DNA of 64,000 nt from Thereva unica (Eukaryota > Arthropoda > Insecta > Diptera > Therevidae): positions 179,442,516-179,506,515 of the forward strand of contig OX465281.1 of NCBI GenBank assembly GCA_949987705.1. The letters are read 5' to 3'. Positions 20,701 through 29,181 of this stretch are shown here, in pieces. How positions within the stretch are numbered: the first letter of the stretch is position 1; the number at the start of each line of letters is the position of its first letter. Under the pieces are notes generated by a model. The model had not been told where the DNA came from and ran no database searches. It was given only the letters and a program-made list of their open reading frames with translations. The translations under genes were made by a program, and so were the position numbers.

Positions 20701-22110
20701 AGAAGTCCCTAGGTTAGGAGGTCTATCGTTCTTGAATGGTATCCTTACTACGTATCGACCATCAGATAGGCGCTTAGTGGTATCGTCATAGAACCTTTCG
20801 CAATATTCTTCCTCGCTCGTCAATACCTTTGCTGCGGGCATTTCTTCTTGCTCCCAAAAGCTTTTGAGTTGTTCATGAAGATCTAATTCATCATTTTTGT
20901 GAACTGTGAATGCAGAGAAGCTAACATTTTTTCCCTGCTCTGGAACTGTTGGTACCCTTCCGAAAAGAATCCATCCCAAGCTTGTCTTTAACATCACGAA
21001 CATTCCTTTGGGTCCTTTGCGCAATCCTTTCTTAAGTATATCTGCATATACATTCACTCCAAGTAATAAGTCAATGCGCCCTGGAGTTGCGAAGTCTGGG
21101 TCGGCGAGTTCCAACCCTTTGAGACATGACCAACCTCTACTGTTTATCCGTTTTGGTGGGAACTTGTTGGCTATATTCTTTATTACATACGTTTGTATCT
21201 TCCTTTCGTATTTCGCTCGTGACCTAGATACAAGCGTGAGGTGTGCCAGCTTCTTTGATGTCGCTACTGGTACCGACTGCAGCCCTTTGACTTGTAATGC
21301 GGTTGGAGTGACTTCTGGTTGCAATGACTGATATGCTGACTCTGTTATAAACGAGCTCTGTGACCCTGGGTCAATGAGAGCTCGCAACACTAGGCCATTT
21401 CCGTGTTGGTCCTTCACTGTGACCAGGGCTGTAGCTAGCATTGATTGAGTCTTATGGATGTTACAATTACAATTTGTTACAACCGGCTCTCTTTGATCCA
21501 CAGGTGTTGATTGTTGCTCACTAACTTCTGGCTCGCTTTCATTATCTGTATGTATTAACAGATGATGCTTTCTTCTGCATATCGGACATCTGTTATTGCT
21601 TGTACAGCTTCTGCAGTAATGCTGTTTAAAGCAATTGAAGCATAATCCCTTTGATTTTACCCAACGCCCTCTCTCTGTGTTGGATAATGCTTTGAAGGAG
21701 CTGCACTGTGCTAGAAAATGCTCTTTCTTACACATGGGACATTGTAATCTTCTGGATCTTTGATCGTTCGTCTTCGTACAGTCCTTCCTTGAATTGACGC
21801 TTTCCTGATGGGTGTGATAGCTGTTGCTCTGATTCCGCACCCTTTCTGGTTTGCGACTTTCCTTATTGAACCTATGACTATTGTCATCTTTGATTGCTTC
21901 TAGACTTCTATGTCTTTCTTCTAAAAACTTGGTTAGGTCCTTAAGCGCCGGTAGCTCGTCGGACTTCGCAATCAGTTGTTCCCACATGTGACGAGTTCTT
22001 TCTGGTAGCCTCTGTGCCGTCAAATAAACAAATATGGGATCCCAATCTAAAATGCTGACCTTGAGTACTTGTAGTGCATGCCTTATGCGATGCAGCTCGT
22101 CTACCAAGGC
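17791..22110 (-). CDS. BEL/Pao pol (gag C-terminal part, protease, RT, RNase H, integrase), RT front deleted
   Basis: About 1440 codons, open from just after an in-frame UGA (22111-22113) to the stop at 17791. In order: the rest of the DUF1759-type gag domain (residues 1-70), Cys/His knuckles (about 120-190), aspartic protease with LIDPGSQSSFI (about 250), RT with FYVDD (about 583), RNase H with CWTDSKVVLAWL (about 840), integrase HHCC (HKVTMHGG, CVKC; about 1070) and the DDE core (GIDYAGP, YSDNGTNFVG, GGLWEAGVK), then the C-terminal DUF5641-type region. About 70 residues are missing from the front of RT: GHM is followed directly by TADIEKMYR (junction near 20590), whereas the copy at 60290-63895 has the LPHHAV and TTKLRVVF blocks between them. 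The frame starts with TTG, not ATG, so it normally continues from the gag ORF. Confidence 0.9.
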   Translation of the reverse strand, partial: ALVDELHRIRHALQVLKVSILDWDPIFVYLTAQRLPERTRHMWEQLIAKSDELPALKDLTKFLEERHRSLEAIKDDNSHRFNKESRKPERVRNQSNSYHTHQESVNSRKDCTKTNDQRSRRLQCPMCKKEHFLAQCSSFKALSNTERGRWVKSKGLCFNCFKQHYCRSCTSNNRCPICRRKHHLLIHTDNESEPEVSEQQSTPVDQREPVVTNCNCNIHKTQSMLATALVTVKDQHGNGLVLRALIDPGSQSSFITESAYQSLQPEVTPTALQVKGLQSVPVATSKKLAHLTLVSRSRAKYERKIQTYVIKNIANKFPPKRINSRGWSCLKGLELADPDFATPGRIDLLLGVNVYADILKKGLRKGPKGMFVMLKTSLGWILFGRVPTVPEQGKNVSFSAFTVHKNDELDLHEQLKSFWEQEEMPAAKVLTSEEEYCERFYDDTTKRLSDGRYVVRIPFKNDRPPNLGTSRNQALSRLKQVEHKLAQKPDLRKPYQQCLQEYKDLGHMTADIEKMYRMILVHPNDRRYQTILWRDNPTMPIEEYELQTVTFGTTSAPYLAIKTLQRLAKDDRHQYPKAAEVALTDFYVDDVLTGADTLQDARDLQIELNGLLKRGGFHLRKWTANHEDLLKTIPAEDRELQLPLQVKEDNCVKALGIFWHPGEDYFTYAIKPSEFKQIAATKREILSEVAKLFDPLGWIAPCVVLGKLIMQKLWMSRCDWDDKVEEETLQEWAEFKGQLRYIQTIKMPRWISHDNTVQECQLLGFCDASTRAYAAVVYMRTTNQRGDVTTTLLMAKTRVAPIKPITLPRLELCGAVLLSRLIKQIKEDMNLKEIQSQCWTDSKVVLAWLQGLPRRWKTFVANRTVEIHENASNTAWRYIRTKENPADIASRGMMPEKLNEAKLWWHWPSWLQEPEHKWPKETSTDFKTEMEAKTSTTAMMMMEPEEIEWWMKFSSYTKTLRVIAYCCRFIYNMQNKDHRRDSQISAAEINEARTKLVRMVQRTMFPSEYKDLKSERAINKQSPLKGLNPFLANDGTLRVGGRLHNSDLQYDQRHPIILQRRHHITNIIIDYYHKVTMHGGASLVLTNIRNQFWIINGMAAVKERIYKCVKCTRYRASKPQQIMGDLPSARVTRAHPFENVGIDYAGPYDLKMSKHKGSKIYKGYFCIFICMTTKAMHIEVASDLSTEAFLAALRRFMGRRGQCRNIYSDNGTNFVGANRQIQSQLRKAIKSAANEAAAELANNEIHWHFNPPAAPHFGGLWEAGVKRVKHHLKRAVGDKILTFEELNTLLIQIESCLNSRPLCLLSADPSNLEILTPGHFLIGRHMKAIPEPEETGKSIGYTDRWRQIQQSLQRFWKQWSNEYLLQLQQRTKWKTKQTNLKVGQVVIIMDNNRQPSQWPLGLILETHPGADGQVRVATVKTSTSTFKRPINKLCPMSAC

Positions 22111-22809
22111 TCATAACTCCTTATATGACTCTGTTCTTATAGGAGTGCTATTAAATAGCAATTTCAACTGGGCATATATTAATAATCTCCTTTTGTTGTA
22201 CCGCTTGCATAACAATTGCCATGCTGCTTCATAATTCTCTGAAGTCATGTCAAATGAATCCAAATCTCTCCGGGCCTCTCCCGTGAGACTACTCTTAAGG
22301 TAATGCAGCTTATCGACCGGCATCAAGCGGTCTTCATTATGTATCAAGGATACATATCTATCATGGAACGTTCTCCATGATGAGTACTGGCCGTCAAACT
22401 TCGGAATCTCCAGCGTTGGAAGTTTAACTATAGCCCTTGGTGAACCTGACTGTTCCCCAATGAATGTACTATGCTGGGTTGGTGTAGTTGGTTGTGGGTT
22501 GCAGGCACTCAATGCGTCTTGAAGGTCTCCCAGAAATTCGGAATATGCCTCTTCGAATTCCAGAAACTTTTCACCTGCCAAGTATTCTGTTACAGCAGAT
22601 TCAAGTTTTGCATCCTTTATGTTGCTTAAATCAGCTGCCCCTATTTCTAGATGGTTGTTGTTGAACCTTTCTGCTATCAATTTGATACTGTCTATCTTGC
22701 CCTTGAGATAACCCGGTGTACGCCTGTGTTTCGAAGTCTTTTTATAATTGGAAATTGTCTGTGCCAATTGTGCCTGACAGACATCCTGTTGTTGCAATGT
22801 GCTCTTCAT
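22111..22809 (-). CDS. BEL/Pao gag, N-terminal part, ending at in-frame UGA
   Basis: A 232-codon ORF from ATG (22809), about 125 bases after the primer site. The first half is helical, charged and coiled-coil-like; the second half (LPTLEIPKFDGQYSSWRTF, DKLHYLKSSLTGEARRDL, AWQLLCKRY) is the start of the DUF1759 capsid domain, which is continued in the next ORF. The stop is UGA followed by GCC, with the pol frame open directly after it in the same reading frame. Most BEL elements have one uninterrupted gag-pol frame, so this is either a nonsense mutation or a readthrough site. Confidence 0.9.
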   Translation of the reverse strand: MKSTLQQQDVCQAQLAQTISNYKKTSKHRRTPGYLKGKIDSIKLIAERFNNNHLEIGAADLSNIKDAKLESAVTEYLAGEKFLEFEEAYSEFLGDLQDALSACNPQPTTPTQHSTFIGEQSGSPRAIVKLPTLEIPKFDGQYSSWRTFHDRYVSLIHNEDRLMPVDKLHYLKSSLTGEARRDLDSFDMTSENYEAAWQLLCKRYNKRRLLIYAQLKLLFNSTPIRTESYKEL

Positions 22810-22917
22810 ATTGCCTCGCGCTATCGTTATTTTAAGTTAAAAGAATATTTGGAGTCTGTACTATATCTAACAACTAATAAGATCTCAGAAAAACTATATT
22901 TGTATGACTGCAGCCTA

Positions 22918-22934
22918 TCCGGCTCGAAGGACCA
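22918..22934 (-). promoter_or_regulatory. Candidate primer binding site of the nested BEL
   Basis: One base inside the 5' LTR the minus strand reads TGGTCCTTCGAGCCGGA. It starts with the TGG expected opposite a tRNA CCA end. I did not identify the matching tRNA. Confidence 0.6.
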
Positions 22935-22935
22935 A

Positions 22936-24468
22936 TGTTACGGCGTCACTTTCCTAATACCGATCAAAGACCAGGTATTAGGAGGTGATCGTCGTAATAA
23001 TTAAAAAATAGATGACGTATAGGATAGGTGCCGGCTGCTCTAAATAAAAGAGGCTTGGTTCGTTTAATACAAATATATTCTCTCCTAAATCTTACAAAAT
23101 CTAATTAACTTTAACTTATTTTTATATGTCAATCTTTATTTAATTTCTTTACTCCAAATATTCTTAAACCTATTTTCCTTTCCCCTGTTGTTCTCCAGTC
23201 GCCTTGTGGATTCTCAGGTGGACTTCCTTCTAAATCCTTTTCGGCCTTGGTCTCCTCAGTATTTATTGTTTAGCCTTGTTGCTCGTGCTGGTTTATTTGC
23301 GAAGACGTTATATGTCCCAAATGAAACCTCGTGATTACGCGGGGTAATATCCAACGTAATCAATCTGCCAATTAATTCAATCTACCCTGGGCGAACTTTG
23401 ATTGAACCTTAATTGACTTTCAACTAGCACGTAAGTTTTTCAGCTACTATAAGGTCAATTTCGTAGTAGAAATTATCTCATATAATTTCTATTGACCTTG
23501 CCTGAGTTTCAATGTTGTAAAAGAAATTACCGCGAGTAAAAATCTACTTGAAACTCTATCTGTGGCCGTGTGTGACGTCTATATACTCAAAACAAATTCA
23601 ATTCCGTAGAAGAAATTATCCCATATAATTTCAATTGAATTTGTTCGAATCTCAATATCGTAGAAGAAATTATCTCGTATAATTTCAATTGAGATTCTAA
23701 AAATTTATCTAAATAAATAAGTTCAATTTCGTAAAAGAAATTATCCAATATAATTTCTATTGAACTTATTTGAATTTCAATATTTAAAATAAATAAGCTC
23801 AATTTCGTAGTAGAAATTATCCAATATAATTTCTATTGAACTTATTTGAATCCCAGTTTCGTAAAAGAAATTATTTCCTATAATTTCCACTGAAATTCTC
23901 TATCTCGTAGAATTAATAAATTTAAACCGTCACCTGAAAAACTAACAACAATTATGTGGCTAAACTAACACAAAAGTCAGCGGCGAAAAACCAACCAACT
24001 ATCTAAATTCCCTAACAAACGATATTCGGAGAAAATCCTAAATATCGCCAGCTAACCTTCTCGGCGTAAAGTCCAAAGAAGATTAAAAATTCTGACCCAT
24101 GGTCAATAGCTTTATCCAGCATCTTCTTCCTGGTGCTGGATGGTGGCGCTGGGTGGGAGAATTTTTCTTGCAGTTTTTTGCAAATTATTCATGCCGTTTT
24201 CCACATTCCATTTTTGTGGATCGTGTTTATACTGCGTTTACACGCTGTCAATTTTTGACACTAGTCAAATTGACATTTTTTTTGTTTTTATTTATTTTGA
24301 ATATCGGAGGTAAGTATGTTTTGTGTTTTTTATTATTAATTTTGTATTTTTAGGCATTTCTTTTAATTTAAGGAGCCTGCTGGTAAACCTGGTTAAAAAC
24401 AGGTAACTTTCTTTCATTTATTTTTTAATTCATTTTTTAACAAGTATTTTGTTTTGCAGGTCAAAACA
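22936..24468 (-). repeat. BEL 5' LTR (element sense)
   Basis: Partner of 15220-16752. The array of seven hairpins is at 23451-23901. Transcription of the element should begin within this LTR and run leftward. The plus strand near its right end carries GT...AG intron-like signals (see findings). Confidence 0.95.
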
Positions 24469-24634
24469 TCCATAAACCATAATAAAAAGGAAAATAAATT
24501 AACGTTAAGTCAGGAAAAGTAAACAGAATCTCTTGGGAGTAACTATAACTTAGAAAGGTGTAAATTATATGAAACGCATTAGAACTAAATAACCTAGTCA
24601 CCCTAACTAATGCCGGATTAAGCAAATCAACAAA

Positions 24635-25471
24635 TTAAGAAATTAGTTCTAACACCGCTTCGCGAGATACCTTCGATGAAGTGTCTGACGGTGCTGACTT
24701 ATATAAGCCACGTATGATTTTGGCCGGACAATCCTCTTTTAGTGCAATACCTACTTGCGTGCAAACGCGACATATGCATTCAATATTTTCTGGAGTTGGC
24801 TCCTGGAGTAACTGGGTCATTAGCAACCTAATATTCTGGCCAAGTTCCTTCATACGCAATCCACCCTTCTTGAATTGTCTGTATAATTCAGCAAAAAATA
24901 GAGTGATACCTCTCATCCTACGACTGTCCATTGGGCTGTGTTGCGTAATTTCATCCTGATGATATGCTAGCGTTAGCCTAAGCAAACTCCTAAAAACACT
25001 ATTTTCCATTGGGTTCATCGAGTCTACTAGTATATACAGCTTAGCTCCTATACTTCCGAAAGGCTGTTCGTCCATAGAGTGACTGAAAATAATCTCTATC
25101 ACATTGCTTAACACAAAATGATTATCCTTCACATCTGCAAATACAGTACATGCTCTTGACGCTATTGTATCGAAAGATTCGGGCTTTTCTTTTAGACAAT
25201 TAACAATATTCCATGCGTATTTCACAGCTTTAATCTCGTCTGCTGTCGGTCCACATCTCCCTACCATGCGAGAAGTTGCGTCATGTTCTGCCATCGGCGC
25301 AGTCTGGATGGCGGTCGACGATGAAGGATAGCCCCCAGTCCCAGATAGTGGTAGTCGTGATACTGAGCATCTCCTAACTGGAGTAAAAGCCAGGATGACA
25401 GGTGACCGTCGAGGTACAAACTCCTTTGCGAGAGGAGATAAAGATGACAAGGAATGTGGCCTTCGTAGCAC
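24635..25471 (-). CDS. MIF4G-domain protein, PAIP1-like, with a PAM2-like motif
   Basis: A 278-codon frame, open from about 25528 if read upstream; the first listed codon is GTG and the first ATG is at 25294 (219 residues, about the length of MIF4GD/SLIP1). Residues about 78-262 look like a MIF4G helical repeat: EIKAVKYAWNIVNCLKEKPESF, IGAKLYILVDSM, RRMRGITLFFAELYRQFK, ELGQNIRLLMTQLLQEP and ENIECICRVCTQVGIALKED (quoted in parts). Upstream, residues 11-20 read LSPLAKEFVP, which fits the PAM2 motif that binds the MLLE domain of poly(A)-binding protein. PAM2 plus MIF4G is the architecture of PAIP1, a cytoplasmic translation stimulator. It is intronless in this frame, in sense orientation in the outer LTR element, and has no stop or frameshift, which suggests capture from a host mRNA. 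Whether it is expressed is unknown. Confidence 0.75.
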   Translation of the reverse strand: MLRRPHSLSSLSPLAKEFVPRRSPVILAFTPVRRCSVSRLPLSGTGGYPSSSTAIQTAPMAEHDATSRMVGRCGPTADEIKAVKYAWNIVNCLKEKPESFDTIASRACTVFADVKDNHFVLSNVIEIIFSHSMDEQPFGSIGAKLYILVDSMNPMENSVFRSLLRLTLAYHQDEITQHSPMDSRRMRGITLFFAELYRQFKKGGLRMKELGQNIRLLMTQLLQEPTPENIECICRVCTQVGIALKEDCPAKIIRGLYKSAPSDTSSKVSREAVLELIS

Positions 25472-25528
25472 CTTATGAAGGATGGGCAGGCCATAATAAG
25501 TGCGTCCGCACGAGTCGCTTATGATTAC

Positions 25529-25556
25529 CTAGGATAGTAGCAACAAACACGCAAAG
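25529..25556 (-). promoter_or_regulatory. Candidate splice acceptor upstream of the MIF4G ORF
   Basis: The minus strand reads TGCGTGTTTGTTGCTACTATCCTAG; the final TAG is also the stop that closes the MIF4G frame upstream. An exon beginning at 25528 would extend the protein N-terminally of the PAM2-like motif without a start codon, so an upstream exon would supply it. Inference. Confidence 0.4.
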
Positions 25557-26710
25557 AAAATTCGAAGAAAAGAAAATTTTGGCGAAAATAGATTTCCAAA
25601 AAAAATTAGTACCATACGTACTTACAGCAAAAAAATCCGCTATAATAAGTGTAACACAGTGTATGAACAAATCAAATAAATATTGGTACTATGTGAGTGT
25701 ACCTCAAGAAACAAAATCAACACCGATTAGTGTGTAGTGATAAAACAATAAAAGTGTATTAGTGTATATATATGTTAGTGTAGATGAGTGATTATATGCT
25801 TTGATTCAAACATAAGCTAGGAATGGTTGAGACGGATAACAATTCCCCTCAGGACTCTCGCGTGTTGATGTCCTCGATGTCAGTTGGTGAAAACTATGAA
25901 GCATAGTCATCACCAAGTGTCATCAACGTCGCCGACACAGCTTCAGGTATACACCCAAAGAAGGACAGAAACAAGAATCCAAAATCGCATCGCCACGAAA
26001 GGGAAAATTCTTTGACAAAATAAAAAAATTTTAGAGGTGAACCGCTGTCTAGCCACACCTGAGCTACCTCGGAAAATCAATCAGGAGGGAAGAACAGACA
26101 GAGAAAAATGGACGCAGGACATAAACAAAAAATAGAATTTAAAAAGCTGGATGGACCATCAGGAGGGCAAGGGGCGCAGTGGCAGGCGGTAACACGCCTG
26201 ATACCAGAGACGGTTAAGCCCTTGTACCAACTTCCAAGTCCACCAGGAAAATTAAAAGAGGATCCTGTTCACGGACCGACGCAGTGGCGGGCGGTATCAC
26301 GCCTGATACCAGAGTCGCCGCCCCTAGATACAGGACAGGGATAAACCACTACTACACCTGCACGCATATCCAAGCGAACACCGCTTGTTAGCAAGCCGTG
26401 CAGGTCAGCATGGTTCGAAGCTACTCCAAAAAGAAGAAGTTACCGCAGAAGATAAAGGGTATGCCTAAAAGCGAAAACAAAGAAACATTCACATAGAATT
26501 TGGACAATGATGCTGAAAAAAAAATTCGAAAAAACCAGACAAGGACTAAGGCCTCGCGGTACTACCTTAGCCCACAGCGAGCGCTTGGTAAATGTGGTGG
26601 ACCAAAAACAAAAAAATCAAATGTTGTCCGTGAAGGCACAAGTGGTACTAAACACCAAAAAAAATTAAACTTCAAGGTCCGTGTAGGACTATTAACGGGC
26701 TTTAAAAGCG
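25557..26710. other. 5' internal (leader) region of the outer LTR element
   Basis: No sense-strand ORF of note. It contains a ~34-base direct repeat (26176-26209 and 26281-26314) with GCAGTGGC, GGCGGTA and CACGCCTGATACCAGAG. The antisense (plus) strand has several short frames (25823, 26108-26344, 26410, 26500-26751), none with recognised homology. In related elements gag would be expected here; none was seen. Confidence 0.5.
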
Positions 26711-26723
26711 ACGTTGGGCGCCA
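26711..26723 (-). promoter_or_regulatory. Primer binding site for tRNA-Lys, outer LTR element
   Basis: TGGCGCCCAACGT on the minus strand, four bases inside the 5' LTR. It is complementary to the 3' end of insect tRNA-Lys including CCA, and the same primer is used by gypsy-type elements. It fixes the element orientation as minus. Confidence 0.85.
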
Positions 26724-26727
26724 TTTA

Positions 26728-28654
26728 TGTAATAGCATAATGGCGCGATAAAATACTGGGCGCCACTTATGCGAGGTATTACCCCCTTAGCCATAAGCCC
26801 GGAAAAGCATGACCAAGGAGTCAATACCATACATAAGAAATGAAAAAAAAAATCCGGAACTCCTACGCCGGCCACACGGAGTTATCGAGCTCGCCGGAGG
26901 GGTCGTGGGGTGTGTGGCCGGGCCTTACCGCGGTTGGTTCACCACTTACCTGTGCCTGGGCAATTTTGAATTCCACCTCCATCATTCTTCAGGCATAGCC
27001 TGAGCCGTGTCACTGTAGTTCGGTCCCTTGCCAGCTCATAGTATGGATAACCACCAGCTGACAAGGAAAGGCACTACTTAAGACCCCTGAAAAGAAACGA
27101 CATCCGCCCCAACCATTCCACAACAAAATTTAACACATGGCCATTCTATTATTTATAATCATTTAATAATCCGAACAATCATCAAAACAAACCATACAAT
27201 GAATAATTGACAACGCAAATCTCACAAGACAATAATTACAGGTCCTTGCCAGATATGATATTAAATTAAACGCTCAATTTCAACAAAATGAATATCTCAT
27301 TATCATAGGTACATACGTCTGAACACTAAAGTAAAAAAAAACGCGCAGTAATGGTACCAGTACTCCTCGCTTTTTACAACCAATATCACAAAAACACAAG
27401 TTTACTTACAGGGAGAACAATTGCCCAGAAAACCACAAAAAAAGATAGAAAAAAAATATCACCAACAAGGAGCAAAATAAATTCATAAATAGTTATAAAT
27501 AAGATTTTAAAGTTAATACAAACTACGATTAAAATGATTATTTTGGTAATAAATGTAATGAATTAAAGCAAGAAAATTATTTGTATATTTTATTATAGTG
27601 TATGTGGTGTGTTTTTTTCTTGTTTCTTGCAGCGGAACTGCAACTTAACTTTTTCGGCTTTGTCTACGAATTTACAGCAGTATGTCCAAAAAGATTTCTT
27701 CAACGCCCCTGCTTTGGAATCTCTGCGAAATTATATGCAGGTAAACTTCACCGACCAACAGAAAAACCTTTGGAATCAAAACTTTCTTCAAAAAACTTCC
27801 TTTGTATTTTGCCACAACGTTCCTCAAGCACCACTTCCAGAGGCCGCAAAACACTCGAACACACACGCCTAGTGCGCATATGCGTTGACCAGAGGCGACA
27901 ATGCACTTTATATGTGCACTCGCAGGAGATCAACTTCACCTTAAATAAATCCTAACAAGCACCGCTTACCTCTACGAGCACCTTTACTAGATTCCTCCTC
28001 TAACCTTATTCGGACGTCAACAAATGGGTTGCACTTCTTTACTGTATGTGCACAGGAATGCACCGACCAAATTATTTCCCAGGCTGAATATAACTGCATC
28101 GGTTAACACATGGAACTGCACAGCCACACAAGTTAATAACTTTCTTCATTCAAGTTACTATTGCCTTCATTTTTGTCTTCATAACCACAACATGTAGATA
28201 TAATTGAATGGTAAATATTTTTGCACTTTTTTTATACCTTTTATTCACTCGCGGTCTTGATGGTGAGTGGATTCTCCTTGAAGAAAATATTCCTTTTTGA
28301 AGTGGTATTGATTTATAGAGGTGACTTCGCTCAACAATGATATAGATAGATATCTGTAAATCGTTTTATCTGAATTTCTGGCTATTTGCCACCACTATTA
28401 GATTGCAGCACTTTTTACCGAATTCAAGAAATCAGAATTTTACCAAAAAAAAAATTAAAAATAACTTCCTCTTCTGCCAAATTATTTTTTCCTTCTCCCA
28501 TTTTTTTCGACCACCTTCAACTCTTCTTTTTTCCTCGCCTACTCTTTTCAAATTTTCCCCTTTTCTACCAAGTGATTTTGAACAAAATTTCCCATTACAA
28601 GGTGATTTCAAAATAAATTGCCCAACCAAACTAAATTTTCAACCGACCGTTACA
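26728..28654 (-). repeat. 5' LTR of the outer element (element sense)
   Basis: Starts TGTAATAGC, ends GACCGTTACA, and is followed by CTGT, matching the four bases before the other LTR. Confidence 0.9.
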
Positions 28655-29173
28655 CTGTTACACGAACTCCTCGCTAGAAAATAATAAATCTGCTTCTAAA
28701 AAATTAATTATTTATTATAAATTTGCTCTCATCACTTTCCTGTTGTTCTTATTTTTAAATTACGTCTTTCCGACCCCCGAAAGTATGCAACATGCCAATC
28801 CCCGAAACAACATGCCAACACCCGAACGTATGCAATAAGAAAATTAAGAAATTTCCCAAAACCTCGATAGAAACCCCGATAAAACCTGGGTTTCCTTTTG
28901 TATGGGAAAGAACTATATAGTTCATTAAAAAAACACGGCTAGTGTAGTATAGTATAAACTATTGTTTATATTAAATAAAGAAATACACCATGACGTGGGC
29001 GAAGAATCAAAAAATTTTATTGTTTACATTTGATTTCTCCGATATCAATGGCAATTAAGCTTATATTTCCTAGATTTGTATGTGTGTGCAGTGTAAACAA
29101 ATCTTGCAACTTGATTTTGACCCACTTCCATATAAGCGATCAGCTGCAAATTTTACACATGCGCATAATGACG
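28655..29173. other. Unassigned DNA between the outer LTR element and the hAT element
   Basis: AT-rich, no gene. 28953-29040 (AAACTATTGTTTATATTAAA and following) recurs at about 54757-54840, so part of it is a dispersed repeat. Confidence 0.5.
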
Positions 29174-29181
29174 AGTATAGT

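Larger units (their letters stand above)
15220..24468 (-). mobile_element. Nearly complete BEL/Pao retrotransposon nested in the outer element
   Basis: Two 1533-bp LTRs (15220-16752 and 22936-24468), starting TGTTAC and ending AAAACA on the plus strand, are flanked by the 5-bp duplication TCCAT (15215-15219 and 24469-24473). The element reads right to left: 5' LTR, primer site, gag ORF, pol ORF, a third ORF, polypurine tract, 3' LTR. I saw only a handful of differences between the LTRs, so the insertion is recent and younger than its host element. Despite that, gag is followed by an in-frame UGA and the front of the reverse transcriptase is missing, so this copy is probably not autonomous. 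Confidence 0.95.
12682..28654 (-). mobile_element. Large LTR retroelement carrying a host-like MIF4G gene, with a nested BEL insertion
   Basis: Two ~1.92-kb direct repeats bound the element. They begin TGTAATAGC and end TTACA, so the tips are inverted (TGTAA/TTACA). CTGT precedes the left LTR (12678-12681) and follows the right LTR (28655-28658), a 4-bp duplication. Just inside the right LTR on the minus strand is TGGCGCCCAACGT, complementary to the 3' end of tRNA-Lys, so the element reads right to left. Removing the nested BEL (15220-24468) leaves only about 2.9 kb of internal DNA, with no recognisable gag, protease, RT or integrase. The single substantial sense ORF is the MIF4G/PAIP1-like protein at 24635-25471. 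It is therefore non-autonomous, and would need proteins from a tRNA-Lys-primed (gypsy-like) relative. Confidence 0.85.

Noticed and set aside
17139..21331. Long plus-strand ORFs opposite the nested BEL genes
   Set aside because: Antisense shadows of pol and the third ORF; no independent motifs.
24635..25471. Ordinary host gene lying by chance between two solo LTRs
   Set aside because: The TSD is on the outer flanks of the LTR pair only, and a primer site lies directly inside the right LTR, so the LTRs belong to one element that includes the gene. Not fully excluded.
26500..26751. Plus-strand 83-codon ORF with GLLTG resembling a LINE RNase H end
   Set aside because: The similarity overlaps the reverse complement of the tRNA-Lys primer site and is most likely chance.
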